From Bacteroidota bacterium (GTDB lineage: Bacteria > Bacteroidota > Bacteroidia > Bacteroidales > Prolixibacteraceae), in the NCBI GenBank assembly GCA_013203755.1, contig JABMPI010000764.1, positions 1-18,061 on the forward strand: 18,061 nucleotides of DNA. Reading direction: 5' to 3'. Shown here piece by piece: positions 7,783-14,639 of the stretch. The position numbers and the translations under genes were made by a program. The notes under the pieces were generated by a model. It made no database searches, was not told the DNA's origin, and worked only from the letters and a program-made list of their open reading frames with translations. Positions within the stretch are counted from its first letter, which is position 1. Every line of letters starts with the position of its first letter.

Positions 7783-8433
7783 TTGATTAAAGCACAAAAC
7801 ATAAAAAAGTCGTTTGGGAATATTGAGGTTTTAAAAGGTATTAATCTTGAAATTCCAAAAGGAAAAATCCATTCGATTGTTGGTGCAAGTGGCGCTGGCA
7901 AAACTACATTACTTCAAATTTTAGGAACTTTAAGTAAACCCGATAGCGGGGAAATATTTTTTAACGGAAAAGATATTTCAACGTTCTCTGAAAAAGAGAT
8001 GGCAACTTTCCGAAATCAGGAGATAGGTTTTGTTTTTCAATTTCACCATTTGTTACCCGAATTTACAGCGTTGGAAAATGTTTGTATTCCTGCTTTTATA
8101 GCAAAAAAATCGAAAGCCGAAGCTGAAAAAAGAGCTTTGGAATTGTTAGAATATTTGGGATTAACCGACAGGATTGAGCACAAACCGTCCGAACTTTCGG
8201 GTGGCGAAAAACAGCGCGTGGCAGTTGCACGGGCATTGGTAAATAGTCCTTCCGTAGTTTTAGCCGATGAACCTTCGGGAAATCTGGATTCTTCGAATCG
8301 CGATGAATTACACGAATTGCTTTTTAAATTGCGCGACGATTTTGGACAAACTTTTATTATCGTAACCCACGACGATAATTTTGCCGATCGTTCGGATAAA
8401 ATCATTCATATAAAAGACGGAGTGATTGAATAA
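7783..8433 (+). CDS. lolD: LolD-type ABC transporter ATP-binding protein
   Basis: This is the cytoplasmic ATPase of a MacB/LolCDE-type transporter, which frees lipoproteins from the inner membrane or drives related envelope export. All ABC motifs are present: Walker A GASGAGKTT (34-42), Q-loop Gln86, signature LSGGEKQR (138-145), Walker B VVLADEP (158-164), the D-loop in SGNLD, and the switch His196. The 216-residue length fits LolD. No membrane partner (LolC/E) is adjacent, which is common in Bacteroidota. The start is TTG, because the first residues MIKAQNIKKSFG match the normal family N-terminus and no ATG fits. The exact lipoprotein role is inferred; other MacB-class ATPases look alike. 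Confidence 0.85.
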   Translation: MIKAQNIKKSFGNIEVLKGINLEIPKGKIHSIVGASGAGKTTLLQILGTLSKPDSGEIFFNGKDISTFSEKEMATFRNQEIGFVFQFHHLLPEFTALENVCIPAFIAKKSKAEAEKRALELLEYLGLTDRIEHKPSELSGGEKQRVAVARALVNSPSVVLADEPSGNLDSSNRDELHELLFKLRDDFGQTFIIVTHDDNFADRSDKIIHIKDGVIE

Positions 8434-8460
8434 TGCAGAAATGCGTGAAGGTTTGAATGC

Positions 8461-9240
8461 ATGAATGAGAGTATAGAAGAACTTGCAGATTTAAAAGATT
8501 TTCTCGACGAAAAAGTGAAAAAATTCAATCGGCCCTTTTTTATTGAAACCGACCCAATACAAGTTCCCAGAAAATTTACATTAAAAGGAGATATAGAAAT
8601 CGCTGGTTTTTTAACAGCTACAATTGCATGGGGAAATCGTACATCAATAATTAAAAATGCAGAAAAATTGATGTCTTTAATGGGAAATCAACCACACGAT
8701 TTTATTCTAAATGCTTCCAATTCAGAAATAAACAGGATGGAACACTTTGTTCATCGTACTTTTAATGGCAACGATTGTATCTATTTTATTCACTCCCTAA
8801 AAAATATCTATAGAAATCACGGTGGTTTACAAACGGTTTTTGAGAATGGTTTTCAAAATGAACTTTCAGTAAAATCAAGTCTGTCCTATTTTTACGAAAT
8901 ATTTTTTGAAACTTCAGGCGAACGAACTCGGAAACACATTTCTAATGTACAAAAAGGATCTTCGGGAAAACGATTAAATATGTTTTTGCGTTGGATGGTA
9001 AGAAACGACAGAAGTGGAGTAGACTTTGGAATTTGGGAAGGAATACTGCAATCGGAATTAATGTTGCCGTTAGATGTTCACACCGGAAATGTAGGTCGTA
9101 AATTAGAGATTTTGCAACGTAAATCAAACGATTGGAAAGCAGTGGAAGAGATTACAAATACCCTCCGAAAGTTTGATTCCAGCGATCCAATAAAATACGA
9201 CTTCGCACTTTTTGGATTGGGAGCGTTTGAAAAATTTTAA
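8461..9240 (+). CDS. TIGR02757 / DUF2400 family protein of unknown function
   Basis: The 259-residue protein matches the conserved family TIGR02757 as I remember it. Its blocks are IEIAGFLTATIAWGNR near residues 46-61, RLNMFLRWMVRND near 170-182, LPLDVHTGNVGRKL near 207-220, and FDSSDPIKYDFALFGLGAFE at the end. The family has no settled function. The helical C-terminal pattern, with a Leu-Gly-rich segment after KYDFALF, recalls helix-hairpin-helix DNA glycosylases, but this is only my inference. It follows lolD by 27 nt and is probably the last gene of the tatA operon. No signal peptide or membrane segment is seen, so it should be cytoplasmic. Confidence 0.82.
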   Translation: MNESIEELADLKDFLDEKVKKFNRPFFIETDPIQVPRKFTLKGDIEIAGFLTATIAWGNRTSIIKNAEKLMSLMGNQPHDFILNASNSEINRMEHFVHRTFNGNDCIYFIHSLKNIYRNHGGLQTVFENGFQNELSVKSSLSYFYEIFFETSGERTRKHISNVQKGSSGKRLNMFLRWMVRNDRSGVDFGIWEGILQSELMLPLDVHTGNVGRKLEILQRKSNDWKAVEEITNTLRKFDSSDPIKYDFALFGLGAFEKF

Positions 9241-9259
9241 CAATATTTTTTCCTTTGTG

Positions 9260-9345
9260 ATACTTTGAGAATTCTCTGAGAAACTTTGTGTAGTTTTATA
9301 GTTACACAAAGTTTCTCAGAGGAATCACCAAGAAACTCAAAGTAT
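9260..9345. repeat. Long interrupted inverted repeat before the GxxExxY gene
   Basis: An outer 10-bp arm (ATACTTTGAG, 9260-9269) pairs perfectly with CTCAAAGTAT (9336-9345). An inner 19-bp arm (9274-9292, ending CTTTGTGTA) pairs perfectly with 9303-9321. The unpaired bulges are 4 nt on the left and 14 nt on the right, with a 10-nt apical loop. CTTTGTG/CTCTGAG wording of this kind recurs, in my experience, near GxxExxY genes in Bacteroidota. It could be a MITE-like element, a terminator for the upstream operon, or a regulatory leader; it has no clean T run. Confidence 0.75.
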
Positions 9346-9346
9346 T

Positions 9347-9718
9347 ATGAATGAAAATGAACTCTCAAACCTGATCATTGGAAAAGCAATTGAAATTCAC
9401 AAGGCACTTGGTCCAGGATTATTGGAATCGGCTTACAAAGAGTGTTTATATTTTGAATTGAAATCGGAAGGACTTAAAGTTGAAAAAGAGAAACCATTAC
9501 CAATTGTTTATAAAGATATTAAGCTGGATCATGGATATCGAATAGACTTGTTGGTGGAAGACAAAGTTGTAATTAAACTTAAAACAGTTGATGCATTTAC
9601 AGATGTACATTTTGCACAAGTTTTAACCTATTTGAAATTCGGTCATTACAAGTTGTGATTATTATTAAATTTTAATGTTCTGTTGCTAAAAAATGGTTTA
9701 AAAAGATTTATCATGTAA
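9347..9718 (+). pseudogene. GxxExxY protein (PD-(D/E)XK nuclease-like), degenerate
   Basis: The name motif is present as GLLESAY (24-30) within GPGLLESAYKE. The PD-(D/E)XK-type core shows Asp67 in YRIDLLV, but the expected catalytic Glu of VVIELK is Lys77 (VVIKLK). A TGA at 9656-9658 then stops the frame after YKL, exactly where the family has Gly (YKLGLLINFN). Translation in the same frame beyond it reads LLLNFNVLLLKNGLKRFIM and ends with TAA at 9716-9718, a full family C-terminus. Both changes can each arise from one base, so this looks like a recently inactivated gene of 123 codons. The 103-residue product ending at TGA would lack the last strand and the catalytic Glu. The final A of its TAA is the first base of trmN6. 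Confidence 0.85.
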
Positions 9719-10434
9719 TGGGTAGAAACAATTATTTTCAATTTAAACAATTCAAAATTATTCAGGAAAAATCGGCCATGAAAGTTGGAACCGACGGGGC
9801 TCTTCTTGGCGCCTGGGTAAATATTGCCGAAACAAAAAATATTTTGGATGTGGGTGCTGGAACCGGTTTAATTGCACTCATGCTGGCGCAACGTTCTACG
9901 GCGAAAGTGGTAGGAATTGAAATTGAATTAAATGCCGCTGAGGAAGCCGGCGAAAACGTTCAGAGTTCTCCGTGGGAAGAGAGGGTTTCGATTGAAAATG
10001 TGGCATTTCAAGATTTTAAAAATAGTTGCAACAATAAATTCGATTTGATTGTTTCCAACCCACCTTTCTTCTCAAACAGCTATAAAAATGAGATTAAGAA
10101 TCGGGCGATTGCACGGCACAACGATTTATTGTCCTTTTCGGAATTAATAAGTGGTGCTTTAAATTTGTTGAAGGAGAAGGGTAGGTTAGCAGTAATTTTA
10201 CCCAATATCGCAGGGAATGAATTTATTGAATTAGCAAAACAAAAAGGTTTATTTTTGGCGCGACTAACCGAAGTAAAACCGAATTCAAAAAAGGAAAGCA
10301 ATCGGTTTTTGATGGAGTTTACAAAAGAAAATCTGATTCCTGCAATAAATAATTTAGAAATTTATTTAGAAGATGGCTCTGATTATACCGATTCGTATAA
10401 AGAGTTGACCCGTGATTTTTATCTTAAATTCTAG
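9718..10434 (+). CDS. trmN6: tRNA1(Val) (adenine(37)-N6)-methyltransferase
   Basis: This SAM-dependent enzyme methylates N6 of adenine 37 in tRNA1(Val), next to the anticodon. The 238 residues show the family N-terminus with MKVGTDGALLGAW (21-33), the SAM-binding loop LDVGAGTG (43-50), an acidic residue after strand 2 in VVGIEIE, and the amino-methyltransferase motif NPPF (114-117), which positions the target adenine. The ATG start shares one base with the stop of the decayed GxxExxY frame (TAATG), so translation may once have been coupled. The 3' end overlaps the convergent flavodoxin gene by 4 nt. The exact tRNA target is taken from the YfiC family; no promoter was found. Confidence 0.9.
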   Translation: MGRNNYFQFKQFKIIQEKSAMKVGTDGALLGAWVNIAETKNILDVGAGTGLIALMLAQRSTAKVVGIEIELNAAEEAGENVQSSPWEERVSIENVAFQDFKNSCNNKFDLIVSNPPFFSNSYKNEIKNRAIARHNDLLSFSELISGALNLLKEKGRLAVILPNIAGNEFIELAKQKGLFLARLTEVKPNSKKESNRFLMEFTKENLIPAINNLEIYLEDGSDYTDSYKELTRDFYLKF

Positions 10435-10934
10435 ACCAGAAATAGAAACGGATTAAAAATTGTAGTCATTTGCCTCGAAAATTTTCGAATAGATATATCG
10501 TTTACAGTCGAAGTGCTTTCTTTTACATGAGCCACTTTTTTAACGATTAACTGCTGAAAAAAATTCATACGTTCAAAGTCAAATTCACCTCCCAAATAAG
10601 CTGAAGTTTTGGCAAATTCATGGAGCTCATTTGGAAAAGCGTCTAACAATTGTTTTTGTGCGGTTTCTCCATCTTCCATACAACAAATAAACAAACCCAG
10701 CTCTTTCGATTTTAATTCCTGTAAATTGGTTTGGCAAAATACTTTTACTCTTTTCTGAATCTGCCCTGCATGAATGGAGCCTCCAATTATTACACGTTCA
10801 AAATTGTCTAACTCAGGATTTGAATTCTCTTTTAAATTGACTAGAATTGTATCTTCTTTTAGAAACTCTTTTATTTTGATTGCAGTTTTTTCGGTGCAGC
10901 CGTGAGTTGTAGAATAGACGATTAAGGTTTTCAT
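10431..10934 (-). CDS. Flavodoxin-domain protein, HemG-like
   Basis: The 167-residue protein has the flavodoxin FMN phosphate loop at 8-18 (STTHGCTEKTA), then RVIIGGSIHAG (47-57), which resembles VVIGASIRYG in the menaquinone-dependent protoporphyrinogen oxidase HemG. The C-terminal part, GGEFDFERMNFFQQLIVKKV, also follows the HemG layout (AGALRYPRYRWYDRFMIKLI). It may therefore oxidise protoporphyrinogen IX in haem synthesis, or be another FMN redox carrier; no haem genes lie nearby to decide. No membrane segment is seen. A TAAATTTG -7 box lies 56 nt upstream of the ATG. Its stop overlaps the end of trmN6 by 4 nt, so the two transcripts collide. Confidence 0.78.
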   Translation of the reverse strand: MKTLIVYSTTHGCTEKTAIKIKEFLKEDTILVNLKENSNPELDNFERVIIGGSIHAGQIQKRVKVFCQTNLQELKSKELGLFICCMEDGETAQKQLLDAFPNELHEFAKTSAYLGGEFDFERMNFFQQLIVKKVAHVKESTSTVNDISIRKFSRQMTTIFNPFLFLV

Positions 10935-10989
10935 TACGTAAATTTATTTTAATGATTTTTGATTCTGAGGTTGATTATGTATGACTTAT

Positions 10990-10997
10990 CAAATTTA
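10990..10997 (-). promoter_or_regulatory. -7 promoter box for the flavodoxin gene
   Basis: On the minus strand this reads TAAATTTG, a full match to TAnnTTTG. At 19 nt upstream only ATTC is found in place of TTTG. The predicted leader is about 50 nt. Confidence 0.5.
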
Positions 10998-11107
10998 TCT
11001 ATTAAAAATACGTTGGGAATAGCGAACTATTGTGTTAATAATCGGTTAATTTTATAATAATACGTACGAATAAAAACACTAAAAAGTCTTTTATTGTAAA
11101 TCCGTTA

Positions 11108-11115
11108 TATTTTTG
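11108..11115 (+). promoter_or_regulatory. -7 promoter box for the FAD-binding oxidoreductase gene
   Basis: TATTTTTG matches TAnnTTTG; no good -33 box is visible. A purine-rich TAAAGGA at 11125-11131 precedes the first ATG (11139) by 7 nt and resembles a Shine-Dalgarno site, uncommon in this phylum. The rest of the 10935-11138 gap is AT-rich with nothing else recognisable. Confidence 0.5.
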
Positions 11116-11138
11116 CAACAATTTTAAAGGAATACACG

Positions 11139-11819
11139 ATGATGATAGATATGAAACCAGAAGTTCAGATAAATACAAATTACTATAAAGTTGAAGATTT
11201 AAGAAGTTTAGCAGAGAATACATTTGTTTTAACACTTCCTAAAAGTAGATTCAAGTTTGTTGCCGGTCAGCACATTTCTCTTTCAATTCAGGGAGATTAT
11301 CAAAGTCGCGAATATTCTATTTACAGTGCCGAAGAGGGAGATAATTTAGAAGTTCTGGTAAAAGAAGTGGATGGTGGTTATTTTTCGCCCAAATTAAAGC
11401 ATTTAAAAAAGGGTGAAATGGTTGAAGTTCACGGGCCATTTGGAAAATTCGGACTGGATGAAAAGAGACTAGATTCTCACAAACATGTTTTTATTGCCAG
11501 CGGAACCGGAATTGCACCTTTTCATAGTATGGTTAAAAGTTATCCTGAATTAGATTATGAAGTAATTCATGGAGTTCGTTATGCGAGTGAAGCTTACGAA
11601 AAAGATACTTATGAAAATAAGAGATTTACTATTTGTGCATCGCGCGACGAAAATGCAGATTTTAAAGGTCGCTTAACCGAATACTTGAAAAAAGCGGAGT
11701 TTAGCGAAAATACATGTTTTTATTTGTGTGGAAACAGCGATATGATTTTCGATGCCATGGAAATTCTAAAAGACAAAGGGTTTGACCGCGAAAATGTAAC
11801 TGTTGAGGTTTATTTTTAG
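11139..11819 (+). CDS. FAD-binding oxidoreductase, ferredoxin-NADP(+) reductase-like
   Basis: The 226-residue protein is a two-domain flavoprotein that should pass electrons between NAD(P)H and a small redox carrier. The N-terminal beta-barrel carries FVAGQHISLSI (40-50) and the FAD motif REYSIYS (57-63, RxYS). The C-terminal domain has the nucleotide-binding loop IASGTGIAPF (119-128) and CGNSDMI (197-203), which contacts the nicotinamide. It ends in EVYF, an aromatic C-terminus like that of bacterial FNRs, which stacks near the flavin. No iron-sulphur ligand cysteines or membrane segments are seen. Two further in-frame ATGs at 11142 and 11151 could also start it. The natural partner is unknown. 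Confidence 0.87.
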   Translation: MMIDMKPEVQINTNYYKVEDLRSLAENTFVLTLPKSRFKFVAGQHISLSIQGDYQSREYSIYSAEEGDNLEVLVKEVDGGYFSPKLKHLKKGEMVEVHGPFGKFGLDEKRLDSHKHVFIASGTGIAPFHSMVKSYPELDYEVIHGVRYASEAYEKDTYENKRFTICASRDENADFKGRLTEYLKKAEFSENTCFYLCGNSDMIFDAMEILKDKGFDRENVTVEVYF

Positions 11820-11836
11820 TCGGTAGGTATATTCAA

Positions 11837-11880
11837 AAAAAAAATCTGGAGCCTTTTATATAAAGTTCCAGATTTTTTTT
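11837..11880. terminator. Bidirectional intrinsic terminator between the FNR-like gene and upp
   Basis: AAATCTGGA on the left and TCCAGATTT on the right pair perfectly and extend through an A run (from about 11835) and a T run (to 11880) around a 16-nt AT-rich loop. The symmetry lets it end both the plus-strand FNR-like gene, 17 nt upstream, and the minus-strand upp transcript. Confidence 0.9.
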
Positions 11881-11899
11881 GATTTTTAGTCAATAATAT

Positions 11900-12562
11900 T
11901 TAATGCGAATCAATCTTTTCTCCGTAAGCTAAATCACCTGCATCGCCCAATCCGGGAATAATGTATGATTTTGAAGACATTCCTTCGTCCACTGCACCCA
12001 ACCAAAGTGTTACGTTATCAGCCTTTATATTTTCTACTATAGAATCAACCCCGGGTTTACTTGAAATTATTGCAACCAAGTGTACATGTTTTGGTGTTCC
12101 TTTGCTAAATAGAGCCTGGTAAGCAATCTCCATCGATTTGCCGGAGGCCAACATTGGATCCGATAGAATAACAACTTTATCATCTAATGATGGCGAAGCC
12201 ATGTATTCGAACTCAATTTCGAATCCACCATTTTCTGTATATTTTCTAAAAGCTGAAATAAAACAATTTTCAGCACGGTCGAATATTTTAAGCAAACCGT
12301 TGTGCATGGAAAGTCCGGCGCGTAAAATGGTTGCTAAAACCGGCTGGTTAGTTAATTGTGGAACCTTTGCGATTCCAAGTGGAGTGGTTACGTCATTTAC
12401 TTTAAACTCTAACGACTTACTTATTTCGTAGGCAAATATTTCGCCAATTCGGTACATATTTTCACGAAAACGCAGAGGGTCTTTTTGAATGGTTTCATCT
12501 CTAATCTCTGCAAGATATTGGTCTAAAATTGAATGATTGTTGCCTAAAATTTTTATCTCCAT
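11900..12562 (-). CDS. upp: Uracil phosphoribosyltransferase
   Basis: This cytoplasmic pyrimidine-salvage enzyme makes UMP from uracil and PRPP. The 220-residue protein has ATILRAGLSM (77-86), the PRPP-binding loop VILSDPMLASGKS (131-143), and the uracil-binding C-terminal segment IPGLGDAGDLAYG (202-214). The loop has Ser140 where most Upp proteins have Thr (DPMLATG), a mild change that should keep function. The gene starts 10 nt after the stop of the GNAT gene with no clear promoter between, so it is probably the last gene of the radC run and is closed by the bidirectional terminator. Uracil salvage has no evident link to the upstream polysaccharide genes. Confidence 0.94.
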   Translation of the reverse strand: MEIKILGNNHSILDQYLAEIRDETIQKDPLRFRENMYRIGEIFAYEISKSLEFKVNDVTTPLGIAKVPQLTNQPVLATILRAGLSMHNGLLKIFDRAENCFISAFRKYTENGGFEIEFEYMASPSLDDKVVILSDPMLASGKSMEIAYQALFSKGTPKHVHLVAIISSKPGVDSIVENIKADNVTLWLGAVDEGMSSKSYIIPGLGDAGDLAYGEKIDSH

Positions 12563-12572
12563 TTTTTAACTA

Positions 12573-13661
12573 TTAAGTAAAAATTACATCTCCATCACCG
12601 TCCTGAAACTGTAATTTGTTGTTTTTATTTATTTCGAATGAGCCATAAATTTTTTGCCCATATTTTTTCACGTGCAAAAATGGGAATTTTCGTTCAATAA
12701 TTCGATTTGCTACCTCCGAATTGTACACAGTAATAATCTCAATTTTATACTTACGGCAAAACTGTTTAAGAAAATTGGCAATTTCTTTTTCAATTCCTTC
12801 GCGAACGTTAAAGTGCAAAGTCTTTAAATGTCCTTCGCGCACCGAAAATATAAAGTAACCCGCAAATTTATTTTCAATAAATACCTTAACAGTTTTGTAA
12901 TAAAATGACATTGAGTAGGATGAAAAGGGATATTTTTCTAAAAAAGAATTGTCGGTTTCCGAAATCCATGGGAATTGAAAAACCCACCGTAACTCTTCAT
13001 TCCCACTTTCAAAAATATTGTGTAGTAGTTGTTTTTTATTAAATTGAAAACACTCTTCGTCGGGATTTAAAAGTGTTTCAAATCGGATATTATTTGGGGT
13101 TTTCTTTGCAAAGAATAATAAACGAAGATGGGTCGCCACTGAAATAAAAAGATCGATAACTATAAATAGTAATTTTAAAAATCCATTTGTTTTGGCTCGT
13201 GCAATTAGTTTTCCGGTTTTGGGAAACAGGTAGCCACGAACTCCATTAAATTGATGAATGGGTTTAAACCAGCCGGTTTTGAGATATAGTTCTTCAGAGT
13301 TTGGGGCGTAATTGGTAAACATTAATTTTCTTCCCCAATCCGTATAAGCTTCTGTTAACAGTTGTTCCGAAAAACCTTGTCGTCTAAAATCAGGATGCAC
13401 CCAATTCCCACTGCACCAGCCAAAACGAATTTGTTGATTTTCGGAAGTTACTTTTCCCGCAAAAAGTGTTCGAAATGCGATTAATTTGTTTTCTAAAAAA
13501 GCTAAGTATAAAACCACATCGGCGGCTTGTGCATTGGGGTTATTAATATAAGATCTGGTACGTTGAGGTGTAATTGGAACAATATTAAATTGCTTATAAG
13601 TTTCGCTATTCACAAAACTTTCCAATTCATCTAACCGTATTTTTTCTATTTTTAAATTCAA
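12573..13661 (-). CDS. GNAT-fold N-acetyltransferase family protein, cell-envelope cluster
   Basis: The 362-residue protein has a GNAT domain in its first half. Strand-rich VVLYLAFLENKLIAFRTLF (49-67) leads to the acetyl-CoA loop VHPDFRRQGFSEQLL (88-102, the R/Q-x-x-G-x pattern), followed by a typical FTNYAPNSEELYLKTGWF. The second half (from about 180) is a separate, less conserved domain that could be a second, degenerate GNAT fold; a hydrophobic stretch at 162-178 lies between. I chose a TTG start whose bases overlap the TGA of the preceding deacetylase (TTGA), because the frame-open extension to 13781 lies inside that gene. The acceptor is unknown; context suggests a sugar or amino sugar of an exported polysaccharide. 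Confidence 0.72.
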   Translation of the reverse strand: MNLKIEKIRLDELESFVNSETYKQFNIVPITPQRTRSYINNPNAQAADVVLYLAFLENKLIAFRTLFAGKVTSENQQIRFGWCSGNWVHPDFRRQGFSEQLLTEAYTDWGRKLMFTNYAPNSEELYLKTGWFKPIHQFNGVRGYLFPKTGKLIARAKTNGFLKLLFIVIDLFISVATHLRLLFFAKKTPNNIRFETLLNPDEECFQFNKKQLLHNIFESGNEELRWVFQFPWISETDNSFLEKYPFSSYSMSFYYKTVKVFIENKFAGYFIFSVREGHLKTLHFNVREGIEKEIANFLKQFCRKYKIEIITVYNSEVANRIIERKFPFLHVKKYGQKIYGSFEINKNNKLQFQDGDGDVIFT

Positions 13662-14632
13662 TGTTTTACTGTTGCTTTCCCTATTGTTTTTCGAAGGAGA
13701 TAATACACCCATTCGGTTTTTAAATTCAACTTGAAATCCCCTTTTTGTTCTGCAGGATAACGTTGGAAATGCGTTTCGCACTCATCGTATTTTAATCCGG
13801 CAGTGCCAAAAGTAAGGTCGCAAATATTTTGCGATTTTAATTTTTGAAGCAAATTTAGCGAAACACCAGAATCGGTAAAGGGAAATGAAAAGGTTTTTAT
13901 TGTTGGATTAAATTTTTCAACTACCCAGGTCATACTTTGTTTTATTTCACTTAATTGTTCTTCTTCCGAAATTTGCCAAAATTCAGGGTGATTTTCGCTG
14001 TGTGCGCCAATGGTAAATCCTTGTTCTTTTAGTTTTGAGATTTGTTTCGATGTTAAGTATGGATTTTTATTTTTCAGGAATTCATTAAAATTGATTCCTA
14101 AAATATCTGCAGTTTCATCCAAAACATCAACTTTTGTAATATCTGCTTGAAGGATGTTCTCACGGTTTAACCCATTATTTTTTAAAAGTAATTCAGCTTT
14201 TGAATTTGGCTCCGTCATTAATTCAGAGAGAATTAGACTTGCTTTATATCGGTGGAAAAGTACTCGGTTATCAGTAAACCCTGAATTGACAAAAAATGTT
14301 GCAGGAATTCCCTTTTTCAATAATATTGGAGCAATTACATCTGCGCATTCACGCAATCCGTCGTCAAAACTTATATGAAAAACTTTTTTGTTTGAATGTG
14401 GATTTTCGATTAAATATTCCAAAGGAACGGCTTTGAAATGTTTTAAATAATAGTCAAGTTCTTTTTCAAATTGAATAGAATTTTGGTAAGGGTAGTTTAA
14501 TCTGTATGGTAATTTTTGATTGCTAACAACATGATAGAAAGGAAGAAAAATAGGTGAAATGGTTTTAAAAAGCGTTTGTTCCGACAACAGCCGACCAATT
14601 TGTTTGCTAACAAAACGTGGAATTTTATTCAT
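13658..14632 (-). CDS. NodB-type polysaccharide deacetylase
   Basis: The 324-residue protein belongs to carbohydrate esterase family 4, metal-dependent enzymes that remove N- or O-acetyl groups from polysaccharides. Motif 1 is SFDDG (88-92), with the catalytic base and a metal Asp; motif 2 is HSENH (211-215), giving two metal His; a motif-3-like FSFPF follows at 248-252. About 120 residues lie between motifs 1 and 2, roughly twice the usual distance, because of a helical insert (about 125-200). No signal peptide is seen, so a cytoplasmic or membrane-edge site is possible. It starts 7 nt after the FemAB-like gene and overlaps the GNAT gene by 4 nt. The substrate is unknown. Confidence 0.83.
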   Translation of the reverse strand: MNKIPRFVSKQIGRLLSEQTLFKTISPIFLPFYHVVSNQKLPYRLNYPYQNSIQFEKELDYYLKHFKAVPLEYLIENPHSNKKVFHISFDDGLRECADVIAPILLKKGIPATFFVNSGFTDNRVLFHRYKASLILSELMTEPNSKAELLLKNNGLNRENILQADITKVDVLDETADILGINFNEFLKNKNPYLTSKQISKLKEQGFTIGAHSENHPEFWQISEEEQLSEIKQSMTWVVEKFNPTIKTFSFPFTDSGVSLNLLQKLKSQNICDLTFGTAGLKYDECETHFQRYPAEQKGDFKLNLKTEWVYYLLRKTIGKATVKH

Positions 14633-14639
14633 TCTTTTA

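Noticed and set aside
12138..12431. Plus-strand reading frame within upp
   Set aside because: It is a shadow of the well-supported upp gene on the opposite strand with no family-like sequence. Other antisense frames inside mdh, lolD, tatA and radC were dropped for the same reason.
13662..13781. 40-residue N-terminal extension of the GNAT gene
   Set aside because: It is coded in another frame of the deacetylase's conserved C-terminus; the TTGA overlap is a more economical start.
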